From: Bacteroidota bacterium | GTDB taxonomy: Bacteria; Bacteroidota; Bacteroidia; NS11-12g; UBA955 | DNA length: 45,015 nucleotides | Reading direction: 5' to 3' | NCBI GenBank assembly: GCA_013205405.1 | Contig: JABMMZ010000034.1 | Coordinates: 1 to 45,015 of the forward strand | Position numbers and translations under genes: made by a program | In this document: positions 23,098 to 31,596 of the stretch, piece after piece | Position numbering within the stretch: position 1 is the stretch's first letter | Layout of the letters: each line of letters begins with the position of its first letter | Notes under the pieces: model-generated | Database searches by the model: none | What the model saw: only the letters and a program-made list of their open reading frames with translations | What the model was told of the DNA's origin: nothing

Positions 23098-26000
23098 ATG
23101 TTTAAAAAATTACCCCTAATTGCCTTTTTATTGCCTTTATGTTTAAGTGCGCAAGTATCTAATTATAAAGACTATTGGAAAAATAGAAAGCCTAATGCCG
23201 CTTATTGGCAGCAAGATGTGCATTATACCATAGATGCATTAATAGACGATACCAAAGATGAAATAACGGGCACAGAAACACTAGAGTATTTTAACAATAG
23301 TCCCGATGAATTAACCACTGTTTATTTTCATTTATACCAAAATGCTTTTCAACCAGGCAGTTATGCCCAAGCTTTGGAAGTAGAAAACGACCAAGCAACT
23401 ACTTTTGGTAAATACGAAGCTTTAAAAATGGGCACTGTAATAGAAGAATTAAAAATAGCAGGTGAAATAACAGCATACAAAATTGATAATACCATCCTTA
23501 TTGCTCAACTTAAAACTCCACTAAAACCAAACGAAAGTATCACTTTTAACATTAAATTTAAAACCTATTGGGACAATGGCAGTATGCGCAGACGTTTTAA
23601 AACATTTACCCCCGATGGTATTAATAAACATTTTGATGGCGTGCATTGGTATCCACGTATATGTGTTTACGATAGAAAATTTGGATGGGAAACAGACCAA
23701 CATTTAGGCAAAGAATTTTATGGTGACTATGGGGTTTACGATGTTAAATTAACTTTTCCTAGTAAATATGTTTTAGAAGCCACTGGTGCATTGCAAAATG
23801 AGAGTTCGGTTATGCCCGCAGATTTAAGAAAAGCATTGGATATTGAAAATTACTCCAAAATAATTACAAACGATAAAGGACAAAAACAAATTATACCAAG
23901 TGGTTATAAATTCAAAACGCCAATAGAAGGCACAAAAACATGGATTTATCATGCTGAAAATGTGCATGATTTTGCTTTTACTGCCGACCCAACCTACCGT
24001 ATTGGAGAAGTAATATGGAATGGTATAAGATGTATAGCCTTAGCACAAGAACAAAATGCACCCTATTGGCGCCCAACGGCTCAATTTGTAGCCGATGTAG
24101 TGTCTATTTATAGCAAAGATATTGGTATGTATGGTTATCCAAAAATAGTGGCTGCAGATGCCCGCGATGGAATGGAATACCCTATGATAACCTTAAATGG
24201 TGGCAACTGGCCTGGTCATCAATATGTTATTGCGCATGAAGTGGGACATAATTGGTTTTTTGGTATGATAGGCAATAATGAAACCTATAGAGCTATGATG
24301 GACGAGGGTTTTACCCAGTTCTTAACTTCGTGGAGTATTAAAAAAATTAATAATATTTCTATGCATGCTAACACTTATGACGAAGGTGCTGTATACAATG
24401 GATACCTAACCGATGCGCTTAATAAAAACGATGCGCAATTAAATACCCATAGCGATGATTTTACTTCGGCACTAGGGCATGGCGGTGGCTATAGACATGT
24501 TTATTACAAAACAGCCACTATGTTGTATAATTTACAATATACCTTAGGCGATGAGTTATTTTTAAAAGCCATGCAACATTACTTTAATCAATGGAAATTT
24601 GCACATCCCTATCCCGATGATTTTAGGCAATCTATTATAGACTATACCCATGTAGATTTAAATTGGTTTTTTGACCAATGGATGGAAAGTACCAAATCGA
24701 TAGATTATAAAATAACCAAAATTAAAAAAATAGGTGAAACTAAAGATGGCAAGTACTATTATACTGTTAGTTTTAAACGCAAAGGCGAAATGCAAATGCC
24801 GATAGATTTTACTGTTACAGATAAATTGAAAAAGCAATATAACTTCACCATTCCAAATACCTATTTTGCTAAAAATGATGGTAAACAAGTTTTGAAAACT
24901 TGGAAAGGCTGGGGTTTATTAAATCAATCTTATACAGATACTATTATTTTAAATAACAAACTTATAATGCTTGAAATAGATACTACTAATCGCTTAGCGG
25001 ATATTTATAGAATGGATAATGTAAAGATTAAAAACAATTATAAATTACCGTTAGATAAATCTTTTAACAATGGGGTAGCCAAACCAACTACTTTTAACAA
25101 ACGCAACATGCAGTGGCGTCCAGATGCGTGGTTTAATGCCGTAGATGGCCTAAAAGCTGGAATAAACTATCACCACGATTATGCAAAAGTGAAACATGTA
25201 TTAGATTTTACTATTTGGTATAACATCGGAATAGGGGCAGAAAAAAAATATGATACAGATACAAGAGACATTTTGAGTTATAAATTAAAATACAGTAATT
25301 TAGTAGGGAAAAATGCTTTTATTTATTGGGATACCCGAATTTTGGATGGTATTTTTTATGATGACCTAGGTTTTGAAAAAACCTTTGGAAAAGACTATAT
25401 TAATATTCACTTTAAATCTATTAGTATGGTCAAAGGAAAAGGTATTTATTGGGAAAAGCCTGCTCTTGTTTCAAGAGAAGAAAAAACTAATAGTAGTGTA
25501 ATGATAGATTACACCAGAAAATACAAATACTTGCATGGCAATGGCACTATCAATAGTGGTTTAAGAGGAAGTGCCCTTACCCGTGATTATGGTTTTGGCA
25601 GTTTAAAAATTGAGGTATTGAACAATAATAATTTTGGTAAATTTGAATTTAAAACACGCTTTTTCGCTACCCATATTGAGGGAACTAATATAGCGCCAGA
25701 GGTTTTGTTAAACCTATCAGGCGCTAATATGGAACAACTATTAGAAAGTAAATTTACCCGATCTCGTGGTTGGATTCCTGAAGAATGGACAGGCTATGGC
25801 ACAGGGGTTAATCATTTTCAAATGGGTGGTGGTTTAAATTTAAGGGGCTATGCGGGTTATTTAGCCCCAAGTAAAGGCAGCGATGGTAATACGTATGCTT
25901 TATTTCAAGGTACTACTGGCGCTAGCGGAAGCATTGAAATAGATTTTGATCAATACTTTAGATTAAAACCAAGATTAACCAGAAATTGGCTACATATAGA

Positions 26001-26259
26001 TGCATATTTATTTGGCGATATTGGCATTATTGGCGATTATAGAACCCCAATGACTAATGGCAACCAAGGTATTACTTCGCAAGTGAGAGCAGATGCAGGT
26101 ATAGGCTCAGCTTTAAATATTTACCGTTGGGGAAAGCGCAATTTAATTAAACCATTTACACTGCGTTTTGATATGCCATTTATTTTAAATACGCCACCTT
26201 TTACCAGTAAAGGGTATATTGAAAACAGATGGGTAGTGGGCTTAGGTAGATGCTTTTAA
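23098..26259 (+). CDS. M1 family metallopeptidase with C-terminal outer-membrane barrel
   Basis: A 1053-residue exported protein. The signal peptide ends at about residue 18 (LPLIAFLLPLCLSA). The first half is an M1 (gluzincin) aminopeptidase: the substrate loop DGMEYPMITLNGG, zinc ligands H380 and H384 with catalytic E381 (HEVGHNW), and the third ligand E403 (DEGFTQF). M1 enzymes normally end soon after; here about 400 further residues follow. They read as beta-strands, contain GGGLNLRGYAGY (L915-R916-G917-Y918, like the VRGY/F motif of Omp85/TpsB barrels), and end TLRFDMPFIL...RWVVGLGRCF with a terminal Phe. This suggests a peptidase fixed to the outer membrane by its own barrel. Stand-alone gene with a small partner 10 nt downstream. 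Confidence 0.88.
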   Translation: MFKKLPLIAFLLPLCLSAQVSNYKDYWKNRKPNAAYWQQDVHYTIDALIDDTKDEITGTETLEYFNNSPDELTTVYFHLYQNAFQPGSYAQALEVENDQATTFGKYEALKMGTVIEELKIAGEITAYKIDNTILIAQLKTPLKPNESITFNIKFKTYWDNGSMRRRFKTFTPDGINKHFDGVHWYPRICVYDRKFGWETDQHLGKEFYGDYGVYDVKLTFPSKYVLEATGALQNESSVMPADLRKALDIENYSKIITNDKGQKQIIPSGYKFKTPIEGTKTWIYHAENVHDFAFTADPTYRIGEVIWNGIRCIALAQEQNAPYWRPTAQFVADVVSIYSKDIGMYGYPKIVAADARDGMEYPMITLNGGNWPGHQYVIAHEVGHNWFFGMIGNNETYRAMMDEGFTQFLTSWSIKKINNISMHANTYDEGAVYNGYLTDALNKNDAQLNTHSDDFTSALGHGGGYRHVYYKTATMLYNLQYTLGDELFLKAMQHYFNQWKFAHPYPDDFRQSIIDYTHVDLNWFFDQWMESTKSIDYKITKIKKIGETKDGKYYYTVSFKRKGEMQMPIDFTVTDKLKKQYNFTIPNTYFAKNDGKQVLKTWKGWGLLNQSYTDTIILNNKLIMLEIDTTNRLADIYRMDNVKIKNNYKLPLDKSFNNGVAKPTTFNKRNMQWRPDAWFNAVDGLKAGINYHHDYAKVKHVLDFTIWYNIGIGAEKKYDTDTRDILSYKLKYSNLVGKNAFIYWDTRILDGIFYDDLGFEKTFGKDYINIHFKSISMVKGKGIYWEKPALVSREEKTNSSVMIDYTRKYKYLHGNGTINSGLRGSALTRDYGFGSLKIEVLNNNNFGKFEFKTRFFATHIEGTNIAPEVLLNLSGANMEQLLESKFTRSRGWIPEEWTGYGTGVNHFQMGGGLNLRGYAGYLAPSKGSDGNTYALFQGTTGASGSIEIDFDQYFRLKPRLTRNWLHIDAYLFGDIGIIGDYRTPMTNGNQGITSQVRADAGIGSALNIYRWGKRNLIKPFTLRFDMPFILNTPPFTSKGYIENRWVVGLGRCF

Positions 26260-26269
26260 AATAATAAAA

Positions 26270-26464
26270 ATGAAATATAAATCAAAAATATTAAAATTAA
26301 TTACCTTGGGAAGTTTTGTAATTATATTATTTGGCTGCGCCCTATGGATGTATTTTACGTATATTCACAATAAACCAAAGATACAAATTGTAACTCCTCG
26401 CACCAATAAGGAAACACAGCATTTTGATAGTTTATTGAAAACTAAGCCTAAATTTAATAAGTAA
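26270..26464 (+). CDS. Small single-pass membrane protein (64 aa)
   Basis: 64 residues with one membrane segment (LITLGSFVIILFGCALWMYFT, about 11-31) followed by a polar, Lys/Thr-rich C-terminal part. Not recognised. It follows the M1 peptidase gene by 10 nt on the same strand, so it is probably co-transcribed. Confidence 0.5.
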   Translation: MKYKSKILKLITLGSFVIILFGCALWMYFTYIHNKPKIQIVTPRTNKETQHFDSLLKTKPKFNK

Positions 26465-26472
26465 GGAATTTT

Positions 26473-29112
26473 CTAAAACAAAATCTTTTGACCGTCTAGT
26501 TCGTCAGCTATTACTTCGTTTGTATTTTCAGAAGGTTTTACTTCTATTTCTTCTTTTGTTATTATACCAACCTTCTCACTTAAAAGTTTTGCCGATTTAA
26601 AAGTATCATAAGTTACTTTATTACCCATAGCTTTCCATCCTTTTACTTCTATAAAATCTGCTAATTTTAAAACTTCTGTTAATTTTTCGCCTTTAGAAGT
26701 AATGGTTTTTATTTCTACTTCCGGATTGTCGTGAGTACTGGCCAATATGAGTTTGCTACTTGGTCTTTCATTGATAAATATAAACTTTTTACCTAGTGTT
26801 AAAGTTTCAATTAAAAAACGCTTAGCATAATAATTTTTAGATGATACATCGAAATGTATGCAGTTTACAGGCTGCTTTTCATGAAATTTTTGAATCAATA
26901 CTAAATCATTGTTTTCATAATGGTTGGTGAGCTCATTATCCGTTAATTTATAACTACCATCTGATAAAATGGTGAGTATTTTATCCTCACTAGTAAAATT
27001 GCCAAGATACTGCCCTCTGCCATCTACATTTATTCTACCAATATCTGAATCATACCATATATCACGTCCTTTAAAGGTAGATTTACCTTTTTCTTTCAAC
27101 TCTACTTTACGAATAGGATGCTTGGTTAAAGTATTGCCTTTACTGGTTCTTCCTTTAATTTCAAGATTAGTAAAATCGTACTCTATGTATTTTACCTTAG
27201 CACTTGCCATATTACTTAAGTGAATACCAATTTTTTCGGCTTCGCTGTTGTTATTGGCACTAAAATAAAGCACTTTACTTCCCGCTGTTTCCATCGTTAG
27301 ATTATATTCCTTATCTCTAATAACACCCAAAACATTAAATCGCTTAATATAACTAGCTCCACTTTTACCATCGTAATAGGCTACATTATAAACCTTACGC
27401 TCATCATTTTTTCTATACACATCTACATATAATAAATCTTTACCCATAAAGGATTTATCGGTAACCTTGCTTACTATATAAGTGCCATTTTTTCTAAATG
27501 CTATTACATCATCAATATCCGAACAATCGCAAATGTAGGTATCCTTTTTAAGCCCGTAGCCAACAAAACCTTCAACATAGTTGGCATATAGCTTTTCGTT
27601 GGCTACAGCCACGGCATTGGTTTCAATTTTATCAAATAAGCGAATTTCTGTTTTACGCTCTCTGCCTTTGCCATATTTTTTGATAAGGTTTTTGAAATAC
27701 TCAATAGCAAAATCTGTAAGATGCTCTAGATGGTTTTTCACCTCATCAATACCGCCTTCCAAACCTTTGATATACTCATCGGCTTTAGAAGCATCAAACT
27801 TAGAAATACGTTTAATTCTTATTTCAGGCAAGCGAGCAATATCCTCCATAGTAACTTCCCTTCTCAATAATTTTTTAAAAGGTTTTAACTTTTTATCTAT
27901 GGTTTGTAATATTTCCTCCCATGTTTCACACTCCTCAATATTTCTGTATATTTTATTTTCAATAAATAGTTTTTCTAATGAACTAAAATGCCATTTATCC
28001 TCCAAGTGTCCAAGCTCATTTTCTAATTCTATTTTTAATAGATTTAAAGTATTATCGGTACTAGTTTTCAGCATTTCATTAACGCCTAAAAACAGTGGCT
28101 TATCTTCTACAATAACACAGGCATTTGGCGAAATACTAATTTCACAATCCGTAAAAGCGTATAACGCATCTATAGTCATATCGGTACTTACGCCAGGCGC
28201 TAATTGCACTTCTATTTCTACATCTTTTGCGGTATTGTCAATTACTTTTTTTATCTTAATTTTACCATTGTCATTGGCTTTTAAAATACTATCTATAATA
28301 CTTTCAGTGGTAGTACCAAATGGAATTTCTTTTATTAAAACTTTTTTACCATCTGCACTTTCTATTTTAGCTCTGCAACGAATTTTTCCGCCTCTTCTGC
28401 CTTCATTGTAATTGGTAAAATCGGCCATACCACCGGTTAAAAAATCTGGTAAAATATTAGGCCTTTTACCTTTCAATATATCTATACTTGCCTCACACAA
28501 CTCTATAAAATTATGCGGCATTATTTTGGTAGCCAAACCTACCGCTATACCCTCTACCCCTTGGGCAAGTATCAGTGGAAACTTAACCGGTAGTGTTACT
28601 GGCTCACGCTTTCTGCCATCATAACTAATTTGCCAAACGGTAGTTTCTTCATTAAATGTAACCTCTAAGGCAAATTTAGATAAGCGTGCTTCTATGTATC
28701 TTGCAGCAGCAGCTCTATCACCAGTTCTTATATCGCCCCAGTTTCCTTGGGTTTCTATCATCAGGTCTTTTTGACCCATGTTTACAATGGCTTCTCCAAT
28801 AGCTGCATCGCCATGGGGATGGTATTGCATAGCCGAACCTATAATATTGGCTACTTTATTGAAACGGCCATCATCCATTTCTTTCATTACATGCAGAATT
28901 CTGCGTTGAACAGGCTTTAATCCATCGTATAAATTAGGTACAGCCCTTTCTAAAATTACATAGCTAGCATACTCCAAAAACCAATTTTCGTACAAACCTG
29001 ATACTGGCAATACTTCGTTTCCATCTCTGTGCCCATGATGCACTATATCATCACTTTTAGATTGGTTAACTATGTCATTATCCTCTTCTATTGGATCTTC
29101 GTTTTCTGCCAT
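26473..29112 (-). CDS. parC: DNA topoisomerase IV / gyrase subunit A (ParC-type)
   Basis: Type IIA topoisomerase cutting/rejoining subunit. The motifs are in order: LKPVQRRILHVM (winged-helix entry), MQYHPHGDAAIGEA (quinolone-pocket region), the catalytic Tyr 139 in AAARYIEARL, and AVGLATKIMPHN. A coiled-coil gate follows, then the C-terminal beta-pinwheel from about residue 500, which lacks a QRRGGKG GyrA-box and so favours ParC over GyrA. The frame opens at TTG 29118, but ATG 29112 gives a normal N-terminus of 879 residues. The N-terminal 30 residues are acidic and variable. There is no parE next to it. The quinolone-contact position usually Ser is Ala here (GDAAIG), which may be natural for this lineage. 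Confidence 0.9.
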   Translation of the reverse strand: MAENEDPIEEDNDIVNQSKSDDIVHHGHRDGNEVLPVSGLYENWFLEYASYVILERAVPNLYDGLKPVQRRILHVMKEMDDGRFNKVANIIGSAMQYHPHGDAAIGEAIVNMGQKDLMIETQGNWGDIRTGDRAAAARYIEARLSKFALEVTFNEETTVWQISYDGRKREPVTLPVKFPLILAQGVEGIAVGLATKIMPHNFIELCEASIDILKGKRPNILPDFLTGGMADFTNYNEGRRGGKIRCRAKIESADGKKVLIKEIPFGTTTESIIDSILKANDNGKIKIKKVIDNTAKDVEIEVQLAPGVSTDMTIDALYAFTDCEISISPNACVIVEDKPLFLGVNEMLKTSTDNTLNLLKIELENELGHLEDKWHFSSLEKLFIENKIYRNIEECETWEEILQTIDKKLKPFKKLLRREVTMEDIARLPEIRIKRISKFDASKADEYIKGLEGGIDEVKNHLEHLTDFAIEYFKNLIKKYGKGRERKTEIRLFDKIETNAVAVANEKLYANYVEGFVGYGLKKDTYICDCSDIDDVIAFRKNGTYIVSKVTDKSFMGKDLLYVDVYRKNDERKVYNVAYYDGKSGASYIKRFNVLGVIRDKEYNLTMETAGSKVLYFSANNNSEAEKIGIHLSNMASAKVKYIEYDFTNLEIKGRTSKGNTLTKHPIRKVELKEKGKSTFKGRDIWYDSDIGRINVDGRGQYLGNFTSEDKILTILSDGSYKLTDNELTNHYENNDLVLIQKFHEKQPVNCIHFDVSSKNYYAKRFLIETLTLGKKFIFINERPSSKLILASTHDNPEVEIKTITSKGEKLTEVLKLADFIEVKGWKAMGNKVTYDTFKSAKLLSEKVGIITKEEIEVKPSENTNEVIADELDGQKILF

Positions 29113-29134
29113 ATTCAATTTTTAAATTGAACCA

Positions 29135-29142
29135 CGAAAATA
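29135..29142 (-). promoter_or_regulatory. -7 element of parC
   Basis: Reads TATTTTCG on the minus strand, a one-base variant of TAnnTTTG, 22 nt from ATG 29112. Confidence 0.35.
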
Positions 29143-29234
29143 ATAAGTTAAAAGCTACCTTTCATTAAAAGTTATAAACTGGCATGTGTGTATTGTGAAT
29201 ATCCCATTTACTATCAGCTTCGTGCACCTGATTT

Positions 29235-29477
29235 ATGATTTCATCCGCTTTTTTGATGTTCATTTTTTGTGCTACTAGAAAACAAATTGTTGAAATGTTT
29301 GAAATTGGAGTATGTGGATACATCCTTAAAAACACAGATGCAAAGGAATTAACAAGAGCTATTAATTTAATTTTAAAAGGAAATTTCTATCACACACCAG
29401 AGGTCATGGATACTTGGTCTAAATTTATTGCAAATAAAGCTCTTCTCGAGAAACAAAATTCCAATAAGGTAATGTAA
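29235..29477 (+). pseudogene. Fragment of a response-regulator receiver domain
   Basis: The frame encodes VEMFEIGVCGYILKNTDAKE, followed by LTRAINLILKGNFYHTPEVM. This is the end of a NarL/LuxR-type receiver domain (A.GYLLKN...EL..AI..V..G..YFSPEV). The phospho-acceptor Asp half of the domain and the HTH domain are both missing, and the first 15 residues look unrelated. It is a decayed relic with no kinase nearby. The rest of 29119-29634 holds nothing recognisable. Confidence 0.75.
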
Positions 29478-29634
29478 ATAACACTAGTGAAATACCATAA
29501 CAGGATACAAATTTTTGTTTTATATTTGTTTTACGGAGTGAATTGATATTGTCTAAAGGAACAATTGAGAGAATTGTGGATAATATTAATAATAAGGATT
29601 GGTCTGGGCTAAATATGGGCTAATCGTTAAATTA

Positions 29635-29675
29635 AAAATCCGTAAAAATCTAATAATTTGATGTTTACGGATTTT
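29635..29675 (-). terminator. Terminator downstream of tRNA-Ser
   Basis: AAAATCCGTAAA and its exact complement around a 17-nt loop; 6 nt beyond the tRNA-Ser 3' end on the minus strand. The arms end in a T run on either strand, so it may act in both directions. Confidence 0.75.
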
Positions 29676-29680
29676 AAAAG

Positions 29681-29765
29681 CGGAGAAAGAGGGATTCGAA
29701 CCCCCGTTAGCTTACACTAAAACAGTTTTCAAGACTGCCGCATTCAACCGCTCTGCCATTTCTCC
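29681..29765 (-). tRNA. tRNA-Ser (TGA)
   Basis: 85-nt class II tRNA on the minus strand. The acceptor stem is GGAGAAA/TTTCTCC with G discriminator; anticodon loop CTTGAAA gives TGA (reads UCA). The long variable arm (TTTTAGTGTAAGCTAAC region) is typical of serine; the T-arm has GGTTCGAATCC. CCA is not encoded. Confidence 0.96.
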
Positions 29766-29783
29766 TTTTTTGTAAAAGGTTTG

Positions 29784-29791
29784 CAAAAGTA
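29784..29791 (-). promoter_or_regulatory. -7 element of tRNA-Ser
   Basis: TACTTTTG on the minus strand, 18 nt from the mature 5' end. Confidence 0.45.
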
Positions 29792-29836
29792 ATTTAAATT
29801 TATAAAATGAAAAAATAAAACTTACGAAATCTGAAA

Positions 29837-30796
29837 TTAATTAAAAAATCGGTTCTCCTGCTTCCTTTTTCTTTGCACTACGCGAACTACGGAATCGATA
29901 CTTCTATTCAATTCAAAGCCAACTAATACACATAAAATATTAAAATAAATGAGTAGCATTAAGACAATTATGGCACCAATACTTCCATATAATTTATTGT
30001 AACTATCAAAACCATCTACATATACAGAAAATGAATAGGTGGCTGCTATAGATAAAACCGTGGCCACAATTGCACCTGGCGAAAAAAACTTCCACTTATT
30101 CTTAGCTGAATGTGCAAAATAATACAGACTGCTCATTATAAAAAAGATAAGGGCCGAAAGGGTTATAAATTGCAAGAAACCTACTACTACCAGCATACTT
30201 TTTTTATTTATCCAATGTTCTTTAATAATGAAATTACTTAACAACGAGCCTCCAATTAAAACGGTTAGTGCTGCAAAAATTAACACAGTAATAAATAAAG
30301 AAATACCGATAGACTTTAATCTTTTTTGAAAAAAATTACGTTTCTTTTTTTCATCTTCATGAAAATTGCTATCAAAAGCTACCATTAATGTAAAAACACC
30401 ATTGCTCGCAAAATATAATGCAGATACAAAACCCAATGAAAGTAATCCACTTCTTTGATTTTTAACAATATCCACTACCGTTTTCTTAATTATTTTATAG
30501 GCATCATCAGGCAAAAAGAAATCCATCTGTGTAAGAATTGCTTTTTGAAAAGTAGTACCTGGTAAGTAGGCAATTAAAGTAAATAGAAACAAAAAAGACG
30601 GAAAAATAGCTAAAAAGAAATTCCAACTGAGGGAGCCGGCATACAAATTAAACTTAGGACTAATAATACCTCTGAAAAAAAACTGACAAACAGAATACAA
30701 AGAAGCTCCTTGAAACCCAGGCGGCATTATATTATCTAAGAAAACTACTATTTTTCTTACCGGTTTAAAGTTCCATATCTTTTCTTTTAGTTTCAA
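29837..30796 (-). CDS. YihY/BrkB family inner-membrane protein
   Basis: A 319-residue integral membrane protein of the YihY/virulence factor BrkB family, of unsettled function (it is not an RNase, as once thought). The family core is visible: an N-terminal amphipathic stretch, YAGSLSWNFFLAIFPSFLFLFTLIAYL (about 57-83), SLGFVSALYFASNGVFTLMVAFDSNF (about 116-141), then four more hydrophobic helices, with the last region KLYGSIGAIIVLMLLIYFNILCVLVGFELN (about 268-297). The C-terminus is basic. Its start overlaps the methyltransferase stop by 4 nt, so both are translated from one message with the DUF349 gene upstream. Confidence 0.9.
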   Translation of the reverse strand: MKLKEKIWNFKPVRKIVVFLDNIMPPGFQGASLYSVCQFFFRGIISPKFNLYAGSLSWNFFLAIFPSFLFLFTLIAYLPGTTFQKAILTQMDFFLPDDAYKIIKKTVVDIVKNQRSGLLSLGFVSALYFASNGVFTLMVAFDSNFHEDEKKKRNFFQKRLKSIGISLFITVLIFAALTVLIGGSLLSNFIIKEHWINKKSMLVVVGFLQFITLSALIFFIMSSLYYFAHSAKNKWKFFSPGAIVATVLSIAATYSFSVYVDGFDSYNKLYGSIGAIIVLMLLIYFNILCVLVGFELNRSIDSVVRVVQRKRKQENRFFN

Positions 30797-31578
30797 TACC
30801 GCAAAGTAAAGTGTTCTTTGGCTTGGTTGGGTCTAAAAAATACAATTCCTAGAAAAAATAAATCAATACTGGCTGTAATTTGCGGATGATTCTTTATTTT
30901 TTGCCATGCCAAATTCATTTCATCGCTCCATCTAATATCATCAAAAATAAAAATAGTATTGTCGTGTACCTTAGGTAAACACCACTCAAAATACTGCAAA
31001 GTGGCCTCTAAAGAATGATTACCATCAAAAAAGACATAGTCAATATGTGACAATTGCCTTATTACCTTGGGTAACGTGTCTTCAAAAAGACCTTCAATAA
31101 ATTGTATGTTTTGCAATCCTATTTTTTCAGCATTAAATTTGGCTATTTCTATACTTTTAGGATTGCCTTCTAATGAGATTAAAAATCCATTTTTTATTCC
31201 TACGCTTTGATATAAAGTACTAATACCAACAGAACTGCCTATTTCTATAGCATAAGTTGGTTTTACATATGCACAAATTCTTTCTAATAGTTCAGCATAT
31301 TTGGAAGATTTAGAAGTGTTTTTAGTCAACTTTTTGAGTTCTATTTTTTGAATGGCTTGGTTCAGCTTAGCACCAAGAGGTAACACTTCTATCAAAGCAT
31401 TACTTTTAAGCATTTGACTGCGAATAAGTTCAATAGCATGGTAAGCAGGCTTTTGCTTTCTAGCATCTATCGTGTTGACCGTAAAATCGAAAATAGAAGG
31501 CGAATGTAAATCATATTTAGTGCTAGCCGTAAAAAAATAATATAGATAATTTAAACCTAATTGAAATTTTGAAACCAT
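30793..31578 (-). CDS. Class I SAM-dependent methyltransferase
   Basis: A 261-residue Rossmann-fold methyltransferase, similar to the O-methyltransferase/Methyltransf_24 group. The SAM-binding motif I is YAIEIGSSVGISTLY (about 114-128), with the acidic ribose contact in LISLEGNPKSIE, motif II in IQFIEG, and motif IV as YVFFDGNHSLEAT. The N-terminal 80 residues are helical. Substrate unknown. It lies 18 nt after the DUF349 gene and overlaps the YihY gene, as part of a three-gene operon. Confidence 0.85.
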   Translation of the reverse strand: MVSKFQLGLNYLYYFFTASTKYDLHSPSIFDFTVNTIDARKQKPAYHAIELIRSQMLKSNALIEVLPLGAKLNQAIQKIELKKLTKNTSKSSKYAELLERICAYVKPTYAIEIGSSVGISTLYQSVGIKNGFLISLEGNPKSIEIAKFNAEKIGLQNIQFIEGLFEDTLPKVIRQLSHIDYVFFDGNHSLEATLQYFEWCLPKVHDNTIFIFDDIRWSDEMNLAWQKIKNHPQITASIDLFFLGIVFFRPNQAKEHFTLRY

Positions 31579-31596
31579 TTTTGTTAAATCTCAATA

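Noticed and set aside
27581..28411. Long open frame (276 codons) on the plus strand opposite parC
   Set aside because: It is the antisense shadow of an obviously conserved topoisomerase gene; low-complexity Ser/Leu/Ile composition and no domain.
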